This document shows, piece by piece, positions 17,035 to 22,566 of a stretch of DNA of 31,695 bases (position 1 is the stretch's first letter; each line of letters begins with the position of its first letter). The position numbers were made by a program, and so were the translations under genes. This DNA is from CAJUOR01 sp964596105. GTDB taxonomy: Bacteria; Bacillota_I; Bacilli_A; Erysipelotrichales; Coprobacillaceae. The notes beneath the pieces are model-generated. The model searched no databases. It was not told the origin of the DNA and was given only the letters and a program-made list of their open reading frames with translations. The DNA lies in the NCBI GenBank assembly GCA_964596105.1, contig CAZQRT010000008.1, positions 1-31,695 of the forward strand. The letters are read 5' to 3'.

Positions 17035-18307
17035 GAAACATTTCGCCACCCTGGATGAGACGCTCTGCTATGAAAAAATGAGTAACGGCCTGGATGTCTA
17101 CCTGTTGAACAAGCCGGGCTTTTCCAAGACATACGGGATTTTCGCGACCCGTTTCGGCAGTGTCGACACCACGTTTGTGCCGCTTGGCGAAACTGAAATG
17201 GTCAAGGTGCCTGACGGCGTGGCGCATTTTCTGGAACACAAGATGTTTGCCATGAAAGATGAAGATGTCATGAATCTCTTCAGCCGCCTGGGGGCCAATA
17301 CCAACGCTTTCACCGCCGCCAGCAAGACCGCCTATCTCTTTTTGACCAGCAGCAATGTCCCGGAATGCACGTCTTTACTGCTGGATTTCGTCCAGGATAT
17401 TTATCTGACCGCGGAAAATGTCGAAAAGGAGAAGGGCATCATCGCCAGCGAGATCAAGATGTATGATGATGATCCCGACTGGCAGAGCTACATGGGTATC
17501 GTCGGCAATCTTTATCACAATCATCCTGTTGCCACCGATATCGCCGGCACTGTGGCCAGCGTCACCGCGATCACCAAGGACGATCTATTGCGCTGCTACC
17601 GCACTTTCTATCATCCTTGCAACATGGTGCTGTTTGTCATCGGCAACATCGATCCGCCCAGCCTCATGGATCTCATCAGGGATAATCAAAATAAGAAGCA
17701 GTTTGCCCCGGCGCAAGAAATCACCCGCGCCAGCATCAATGAGCCGGCCGGTATCAAAAGGGCGTCATCCACTCAGCAGATGGATGTCCAGATGCCAAAG
17801 TTCAGCCTCGGCATCAAGGTGGACGATGTTCCCGCAGATCCTTTAGCCAAAATCAAAAGAGAGTTCGCCGTCAATATGATACTCGATTATTTCTTCTCCA
17901 AAAGCGGGGAGCTGTACGCGAAGTGGACGCGGGAAGGGCTCATCAATGACACCTTCGGCGGTTTCTTCACCCAGGAGCGGGACTACGCCTTTATCCAGAT
18001 CGGCGGCGACACCCTGAAGGCGGATGAGCTTTCATCCCGGCTGCAAAAGGTCATCGCGAACATGCCGGATTTCAAGATGAGCGCGGATGATTTAGACCGC
18101 CTGAAGCGCAAGATGATCGGCTCTTATATCGTCGCTTTCAACAGTCCGGAAAACATCGCGAATCTGTTTATCGATTATATTTTTGAGGGTTTCAACGTTT
18201 TTGAGATCATCGATGTCATTCATAGCATGACTTTGGAAGATATTCAAAAGGCGGCCGGGCTTTTTGACCCGGAAAAACTGACAACCCATTTGATTGTTGG
18301 TAAATAA
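17027..18307 (+). CDS. M16-family zinc peptidase (YmfH type), catalytic partner
   Basis: A 426-residue M16 zinc peptidase. The inverted zinc motif is HFLEH (His67, Glu70, His71), with a likely third ligand in SEIKMYDDDP (Glu142). The segment LGANTNAFTAASKTAYLF follows as usual. It overlaps the previous gene by eight bases. In B. subtilis the homologous ymfF/ymfH pair also lies downstream of spoIIIE, and ymfF/ymfH homologues have been tied genetically to EF-P modification. The substrate cannot be seen from the sequence, and EF-P or its modification genes are not in this window. No terminator is seen between its stop and the 6S RNA promoter about ten bases downstream. Confidence 0.9.
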   Translation: MLEKHFATLDETLCYEKMSNGLDVYLLNKPGFSKTYGIFATRFGSVDTTFVPLGETEMVKVPDGVAHFLEHKMFAMKDEDVMNLFSRLGANTNAFTAASKTAYLFLTSSNVPECTSLLLDFVQDIYLTAENVEKEKGIIASEIKMYDDDPDWQSYMGIVGNLYHNHPVATDIAGTVASVTAITKDDLLRCYRTFYHPCNMVLFVIGNIDPPSLMDLIRDNQNKKQFAPAQEITRASINEPAGIKRASSTQQMDVQMPKFSLGIKVDDVPADPLAKIKREFAVNMILDYFFSKSGELYAKWTREGLINDTFGGFFTQERDYAFIQIGGDTLKADELSSRLQKVIANMPDFKMSADDLDRLKRKMIGSYIVAFNSPENIANLFIDYIFEGFNVFEIIDVIHSMTLEDIQKAAGLFDPEKLTTHLIVGK

Positions 18308-18311
18308 TGTT

Positions 18312-18339
18312 TTTACTCAAAGCGGATTTATGATATAAT
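18312..18339 (+). promoter_or_regulatory. Promoter of the 6S-like RNA
   Basis: TTTACT (18312-18317), a 16-base spacer and TATAAT (18334-18339), with a TGA extension (18331-18333). Transcription would start near 18343-18346, exactly where the RNA closing stem begins. Confidence 0.8.
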
Positions 18340-18342
18340 AGG

Positions 18343-18500
18343 TTTGCCCGAGGACAACTATGAATTTCCCACATTTTAGATAAGGGAATCGGATAGACGC
18401 AGCGGTGTTGAAAGCCTGCCTTGGAGTGGGAATCCTAATGTTGTTGTCGAGATGCCCACCTGTATTCACAGGGGATAATCTAAAGTCCTTGGGCAAACTT
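18343..18500 (+). ncRNA. ssrS: Probable 6S RNA
   Basis: The first and last 13 bases pair without a break (18343-18355 with 18485-18497, one G-U pair), giving a long closing stem. An inner pairing, TTCCCAC near 18366-18372 with GTGGGAA near 18428-18434, would form the apical arm. A CACCTG...TTCACAGGG hairpin follows on the 3' side. This layout and the CACCT/TTCA-AGGG element resemble bacterial 6S RNA, which binds the sigma-A RNA polymerase holoenzyme by mimicking an open promoter. A strong promoter lies at the 5' end and a short T run after the stem. At about 155 bases it is shorter than the usual 180-200, so another structured RNA is possible. Confidence 0.7.
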
Positions 18501-18520
18501 TTTGAAAGGAGCGGGGCAGC

Positions 18521-18724
18521 ATGAACGCTTTAATCGCCCGTATTAACGAACTGGCCAAAAAGCAGAAAAGCACCGGGTTAACAGCAGCTGAGCAGGCCGA
18601 ACAGAAGCGCCTGAGAGCGGAGTATCTGCGCCTTTTTCGCGCGGGATTCAAGCAGCAGCTGGACCATATCACGGTCATCGACCCGGCCGGCAATGATGTC
18701 ACCCCTAGTCATAAACCGTCATGA
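18521..18724 (+). CDS. ynzC: DUF896 (YnzC/UPF0291) family small protein
   Basis: A 67-residue protein matching the DUF896 family: an N-terminal two-helix hairpin with IARINELAKKQKSTGLT followed by EQKRLRAEYLRLFRAGFK. B. subtilis YnzC has this fold and sits beside tkt and yneF, as here. It has a possible link to the SOS yneA operon. Its molecular function is not established. The Shine-Dalgarno GAAAGGAG (about 18504-18511) lies right after the 6S-like RNA. No separate promoter is visible, so read-through from the RNA promoter is likely. A terminator begins in its stop codon. Confidence 0.92.
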   Translation: MNALIARINELAKKQKSTGLTAAEQAEQKRLRAEYLRLFRAGFKQQLDHITVIDPAGNDVTPSHKPS

Positions 18725-18751
18725 AAAGCGATTACATCGCTTTTTATTTTT
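18724..18751 (+). terminator. Rho-independent terminator of ynzC
   Basis: AAAAGCGAT (18724-18732) pairs with ATCGCTTTT (18736-18744) around a TAC loop, followed by a T-rich tract. The stem starts on the last base of the stop codon. Confidence 0.88.
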
Positions 18752-18760
18752 GACTAAAAT

Positions 18761-18780
18761 CACATAATTTCACATAATTT
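18761..18780 (+). repeat. Tandem pair of CACATAATTT
   Basis: Two exact 10-base copies lie next to each other, upstream of the tkt promoter. One helical turn of spacing would place two protein-binding sites on the same DNA face. No known operator is recognised. Confidence 0.6.
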
Positions 18781-18844
18781 ACACGTTTTTTGCGCGAAAA
18801 AGCATTTTAATATAAATTTCTTTATTTCAAAAATAAAACGTGTA
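18780..18844. promoter_or_regulatory. 10-bp inverted repeat flanking the tkt promoter (candidate operator)
   Basis: TACACGTTTT (18780-18789) and AAAACGTGTA (18835-18844) are exact reverse complements, 45 bases apart. The right arm touches the first bases of the -10 box. Both arms lie upstream of the expected transcription start, so a DNA-binding regulator is more likely than an RNA hairpin. Confidence 0.45.
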
Positions 18845-18848
18845 TAAT
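18821..18848 (+). promoter_or_regulatory. Promoter of tkt
   Basis: TATAAT at 18843-18848 with TTTATT (18821-18826) at a 16-base spacer, in an AT-rich region after the ynzC terminator. The start of tkt is about 54 bases downstream. Confidence 0.7.
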
Positions 18849-18901
18849 AAATGTGTAAAGTTATCCAACGCATCAGATAAACAAATAGGGGGTTTAGATG
18901 A

Positions 18902-20896
18902 ATGGATTCAAAGGAACTGTCTTGCGCGGCGCTTAGAAGTTTGGGAATAGATATGATCAACAAGGCCAATTCCGGTCATCCCGGCATGGTTTTGGGATCG
19001 GCGCCCGCGCTGTTTACCTTGTTTACCAGACAGTTGAATGTTGATTCCCGCCACCCGGACTGGATTAACCGCGACCGGTTTGTCCTGGCCAGCGGCCACG
19101 CTTCCGCGCTGCTTTACGCGCTTTTGCATTTATCGGGTTTTGATGTCACGATGGACGATTTAAAACAGTTCCGCCAGTGGCAAAGCCGCACTCCGGGTCA
19201 TCCTGAGGTCGGGGTGACTGACGGCGTTGACGCCAGCTCGGGACCGCTGGGGCAGGGGATCCCCACCGCGGCCGGCATGGCCATGGCGGAGCGCTTTTTA
19301 GCCGCCACCTTCAACAAGCCTGACTATCCCGTCATCGATCACTACACATATGCGCTGTGCGGTGACGGTGACATGGAGGAGGGCGTGACTTATGAGGCCG
19401 CCAGCATCGCCGGGCATTTAGGCCTGGGCAAGCTGATTGTGCTTTATGATGCCAACAAGGTCACGCTTGACGGACCTTTGTCTTTGTCCTTCTCGGAGGA
19501 TGTCGCCATGCGCTTTAAAGCCCAGCACTGGCAGGTGCTGCGTGTACCTGACGGCAATGACCGCGACGCCATTCACCAGGCGCTGCGTAAAGCGAAGCGG
19601 GACACCCGCCATCCCAGTCTTATTATCATGGACACCACGATCGGTTACGGCAGTCAGTATGAGGGCACGAACCGCGTCCATGGCGCCCCGTTAGGGGAGG
19701 AAGACGGGCTTTACGCCAAACAGAGCTACGGCTATGACTATCCGCCTTTTACCGTTCCGGACGAGGTTTATGAGGAATTTAAAAAAACGATCATCCGCCG
19801 CGGCCGTATGAAATACAACCGCTGGCAGAAGATGTTTGATCAGTATAGGCTAAATTATCCGCAGGAAGCGGAAACCTTTACGCGCGCCATCCATGATGAT
19901 TTTGATCTTGACTATGAGGAAATTTTGCCTAAATACGAACCCGGTCATGAAGACGCCACCCGCAATACGAGCTGGGAGGTCATTCAGGCGATCGCCGCGC
20001 ATCATCCGACTTTTCTTTCCGGCGCGGCTGATTTATCAAGCAGCACCAAGACGCTGATCGAAAACGCCGAAACCTTTGACGCCTCTCATCCAACCGGCCG
20101 CAACCTGTTTTTCGGGATTCGCGAGTTTGCCATGATCACGATCATGAACGGCCTGACGCTGCATGGCGGGGTGCGGGTTTCCGGCGGGGGATTTCTGGCT
20201 TTCGCCGATTATTTCAAAGGCGGGCTAAGAATGTCCTGCCTGCAGAAACTGCCGCTCATCATCCCGCTTTCCCACGATTCCATCGCGGTCGGGGAGGACG
20301 GTCCGACCCACCAGCCGACCGAACAGCTGCAGATGCTGCGTTCGATGATCCAGCTGCAGACCTTTCATCCCTGTGACGCCAATGAGACCGTGGCCTCCTG
20401 GCGCCTCGCGATGGAAACCAAAGACCGGCCCAGCGCGATCATCCTGACCCGCCAGGCCGTCACCAATCTTCCCGCCACGAATTATGAAGGCGTGAAAAAC
20501 GGCGCTTATATTGTCGCCCGGGAAGTCAATCATCTCGACGCGATTTTGCTGGCCTCCGGTTCGGAGGTGCAGCTGGCGGTGGCGACCAAACAGGCTTTGA
20601 TCAAAGAGGGTGTCGATGTCCGCGTCGTCAGCTTCCCCTGCTTCGAGCGTTTTGACGCCATGGATGATGCCTATAAGCAAAGCGTGCTTCCTGACAGCTG
20701 CCGGACCCGCGTCTCTATCGAGATGAACGGCACGTTCGGCTGGCATAAATATGTCGGGCTGGACGGCATCTGCATCGGGGTGGACCGCTTTGGCGCCTCA
20801 GCCCCGGCTAGTACCATCATCGCCAACTACGGGTTCACCGTGCCTGATATTGTCAGCCAGGTTCTGGATCTGTTGAGTAAACGCCATCATTTTTAA
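18902..20896 (+). CDS. tkt: Transketolase
   Basis: A 664-residue thiamine diphosphate enzyme of full transketolase length. It moves two-carbon units between sugar phosphates in the non-oxidative pentose phosphate pathway. Landmarks are SGHP (24-27), SGHAS (64-68), the ThDP motif GDGDMEEG (154-161) with Asn185 in YDANKVTLDG, HGAPLG (about 259-264), and GEDGPTHQPTEQ in the pyrimidine-binding domain. ATG 18902 is chosen because an ATG four bases earlier (18898) opens only a 12-codon frame. The Shine-Dalgarno AGGGGG is about ten bases before. Neighbours ynzC and yneF match the B. subtilis order. Confidence 0.97.
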   Translation: MDSKELSCAALRSLGIDMINKANSGHPGMVLGSAPALFTLFTRQLNVDSRHPDWINRDRFVLASGHASALLYALLHLSGFDVTMDDLKQFRQWQSRTPGHPEVGVTDGVDASSGPLGQGIPTAAGMAMAERFLAATFNKPDYPVIDHYTYALCGDGDMEEGVTYEAASIAGHLGLGKLIVLYDANKVTLDGPLSLSFSEDVAMRFKAQHWQVLRVPDGNDRDAIHQALRKAKRDTRHPSLIIMDTTIGYGSQYEGTNRVHGAPLGEEDGLYAKQSYGYDYPPFTVPDEVYEEFKKTIIRRGRMKYNRWQKMFDQYRLNYPQEAETFTRAIHDDFDLDYEEILPKYEPGHEDATRNTSWEVIQAIAAHHPTFLSGAADLSSSTKTLIENAETFDASHPTGRNLFFGIREFAMITIMNGLTLHGGVRVSGGGFLAFADYFKGGLRMSCLQKLPLIIPLSHDSIAVGEDGPTHQPTEQLQMLRSMIQLQTFHPCDANETVASWRLAMETKDRPSAIILTRQAVTNLPATNYEGVKNGAYIVAREVNHLDAILLASGSEVQLAVATKQALIKEGVDVRVVSFPCFERFDAMDDAYKQSVLPDSCRTRVSIEMNGTFGWHKYVGLDGICIGVDRFGASAPASTIIANYGFTVPDIVSQVLDLLSKRHHF

Positions 20897-20922
20897 AAAG
20901 CCTGTCCAATCTTTTGAAAATG

Positions 20923-20931
20923 TGATACAAT
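20923..20931 (+). promoter_or_regulatory. Extended -10 promoter for yneF
   Basis: TGATACAAT at 20923-20931, with TGTCCA at 20903-20908 as a poor -35 (17-base spacer). A strong AAGGAGG Shine-Dalgarno (20940-20946) precedes the yneF start. Confidence 0.6.
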
Positions 20932-20954
20932 ACCATACGTAAGGAGGTTCAGAT

Positions 20955-21161
20955 ATGAGTTGGGGCAGTTTATTAATCGGAATTTTACTGGGCGGTATCG
21001 CCGGCTATTTTGGCGCCCGCTTCGCCTTCAAAAGACAGATGAAAAAGAATCCGCCTATCAATGAACGCATGATTCGCACGCTGTTCGCGGAAATGGGGCG
21101 CAAGCCTAGCGAAGCGCAAATCAAACGCATCATGAAATCATTTAATCAACAATATAAATAA
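20955..21161 (+). CDS. yneF: YneF/UPF0154 family small membrane protein
   Basis: A 68-residue protein with one N-terminal membrane segment (about residues 4-25, rich in Gly) and a short basic cytoplasmic tail. The tail contains NPPINERMIRTLFAEMGRKPSEAQIKRIM, the hallmark of UPF0154. The function of the family is unknown. It lies downstream of tkt as in Bacillus. It appears to have its own promoter and is closed by a terminator that starts at its stop codon, so it may be made as a one-gene message. Confidence 0.93.
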   Translation: MSWGSLLIGILLGGIAGYFGARFAFKRQMKKNPPINERMIRTLFAEMGRKPSEAQIKRIMKSFNQQYK

Positions 21162-21186
21162 GAGTTTTCACACTCTTATTTTTTTC
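21157..21186 (+). terminator. Rho-independent terminator of yneF
   Basis: AATAAGAGT (21157-21165) pairs with ACTCTTATT (21172-21180) around a six-base loop, followed by more T. The stem contains the TAA stop codon of yneF. Confidence 0.85.
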
Positions 21187-21208
21187 TTTATAGAAAGGAA
21201 AGAGGCCG

Positions 21209-21853
21209 ATGTGGCTGTATTTAACGCGTCACGGCAAGACGCAGTGGAATGTCGAAAGACGCTTTCAGGGCGTCATGGACTCGCCGCTATTAGAGCAGGG
21301 GGAAAAAGACGCTTACGCCTTAAAGAAAAGAATCGCGGATATTCCTTTAAATCAAATCCTGACTAGCCCGCTTCAACGCGCCTTCAAAACCGCCAGCATC
21401 ATCGCCGGGACGGTTCCGGTGCAAGCGGATGAGCGCTTAAAAGAGATGAACTTCGGGGCTGCCGAAGGCATGAAAACCGGTGAGATTATCCAGAAGTATC
21501 CAGAATTATATGACGACTTGTGGAATCATCCCGAGCGCTTCACCCGGTTTGATAACGGGGAGTCCTTTGATGAGGTCGCGGCCCGCCTGTCCAGTCTCAT
21601 CAGTGAGCTACGAGTCTTAGATGACGACAGGCATATCCTGCTGGTCGGGCACGGCATGGTCCTGGTCGTGCTGCAGGGGCTTTTAAGGGGCCTGGAGAAA
21701 AAAGACTATCCCCTCATCAACCGCGCGGTTTTACGGGGATGCTCGTTGACAAAAATTCACCTCACACAAAAAAAGGCGGAATTCATCTATGTCAATCAAG
21801 ATGACTTCCTGCCTTTTGAAAAGCCTGACAGCTATGTGGTCACATCCAGGTGA
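21209..21853 (+). CDS. Histidine phosphatase superfamily protein (phosphoglycerate mutase-like)
   Basis: A 214-residue cytoplasmic phosphatase-fold protein. The phosphorylated His is in LTRHGKTQWN (His8). Arg57 (SPLQRA), Glu79 (LKEMNFG) and the second His148 (LVGHGM) complete the branch 2 active site. The substrate cannot be told from sequence. Members include cofactor-dependent phosphoglycerate mutases, alpha-ribazole phosphatases and broad phosphatases. The Shine-Dalgarno GAAAGGAAAGAGG is just upstream. The gene starts soon after the yneF terminator with no clear promoter. Its end overlaps the end of the opposite-strand plsY by 14 bases. Confidence 0.92.
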   Translation: MWLYLTRHGKTQWNVERRFQGVMDSPLLEQGEKDAYALKKRIADIPLNQILTSPLQRAFKTASIIAGTVPVQADERLKEMNFGAAEGMKTGEIIQKYPELYDDLWNHPERFTRFDNGESFDEVAARLSSLISELRVLDDDRHILLVGHGMVLVVLQGLLRGLEKKDYPLINRAVLRGCSLTKIHLTQKKAEFIYVNQDDFLPFEKPDSYVVTSR

Positions 21854-22445
21854 TTTTGCTTTCGGTATGATTTTTCAAGCGCACGATGTTGTCCTTGTGG
21901 CGGTAGAAGACGAGCAGCGCCAGAAAGATGTTGCTGAGGGTTCCGGCCACGCCGAAGTCGAAAAACGGACTTAAACAAACCAGGACTACGACGGCGGTCA
22001 TGGAGGATACCGAGACATATTTGGTCAGTTTTAAAACTCCCAAAAACACCAGGCCGACGATCGCGAAGACCCAGAAATTAATGCCCAGACAGTAGCCGAA
22101 CATCACCGATACCGCCTTGCCGCCCTGAAAATGGGCGAAAATTGGAAAACAGTGGCCTAAGACGCAGGAGATCGCGACGGCGTAAATAGCCCAGTCGGGC
22201 AAAGCGATATACCTGCTTAAAACGCGGGTGAGGGTCACGCAGACAAAGCATTTCGCGATATCCAGGATGATGCAGGCCAGGCCCGCCTTGCTTCCCAGCA
22301 CGCGGCCGGTGTTGGTGCCGCCTAAATTGTGCGAACCGTACTGGCGCACGTCGATGCCGTAAAACAATTTGCCGATCACCAGCGCGAAGGGGATCGAGCC
22401 GTATAAATAACTGAAAATCATTAAGGCCAAAAGCGCCAGATTCAT
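21840..22445 (-). CDS. plsY: Acyl-phosphate:glycerol-3-phosphate acyltransferase PlsY
   Basis: A 201-residue integral membrane enzyme with about five to seven membrane segments. It transfers an acyl group from acyl-phosphate (made by PlsX) to glycerol 3-phosphate, the first step of phospholipid synthesis. The motif SHNLGGTNTGRVLG (38-51) is the PlsY signature, followed by the HCFPIFAHFQGGKAV segment. It is the only gene on the minus strand. Divergent placement from parE is similar to the plsY/parE neighbourhood of Bacillus. Its promoter faces away from the parE promoter. The stop lies inside the end of the convergent phosphatase gene. Confidence 0.95.
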   Translation of the reverse strand: MNLALLALMIFSYLYGSIPFALVIGKLFYGIDVRQYGSHNLGGTNTGRVLGSKAGLACIILDIAKCFVCVTLTRVLSRYIALPDWAIYAVAISCVLGHCFPIFAHFQGGKAVSVMFGYCLGINFWVFAIVGLVFLGVLKLTKYVSVSSMTAVVVLVCLSPFFDFGVAGTLSNIFLALLVFYRHKDNIVRLKNHTESKITWM

Positions 22446-22469
22446 GATACATCACCACTTCCAGCTTCC

Positions 22470-22497
22470 ATTATAACGAATGTTTTCAAAAAAACAA
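22470..22497 (-). promoter_or_regulatory. Promoter of plsY
   Basis: Read on the minus strand: TTGTTT (22492-22497), a 16-base spacer, then TATAAT (22470-22475). It lies about 25 bases before the plsY ATG. Confidence 0.7.
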
Positions 22498-22511
22498 GCC
22501 CGCTCATCTTT

Positions 22512-22540
22512 TTGTCAAAAAGGGTGATTTATGCTATAAT
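22512..22540 (+). promoter_or_regulatory. Promoter of parE
   Basis: TTGTCA (22512-22517), a 17-base spacer, then TATAAT (22535-22540) with an upstream TG (TGC extension). This is the best sigma-A-type promoter in the window. The Shine-Dalgarno AAAGGAGG is at 22553-22560. Confidence 0.88.
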
Positions 22541-22566
22541 CAACAAACCAGTAAAGGAGGGATCCC

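Noticed and set aside
18343..18500. A riboswitch or T-box controlling ynzC
   Set aside because: No known aptamer core or T-box sequence is recognisable. The closed terminal stem beginning at the transcription start is more like a free-standing RNA.
20225..20746. A 173-codon minus-strand open frame inside tkt
   Set aside because: Shadow of the conserved transketolase pyrimidine domain, with no plausible start signal or product.
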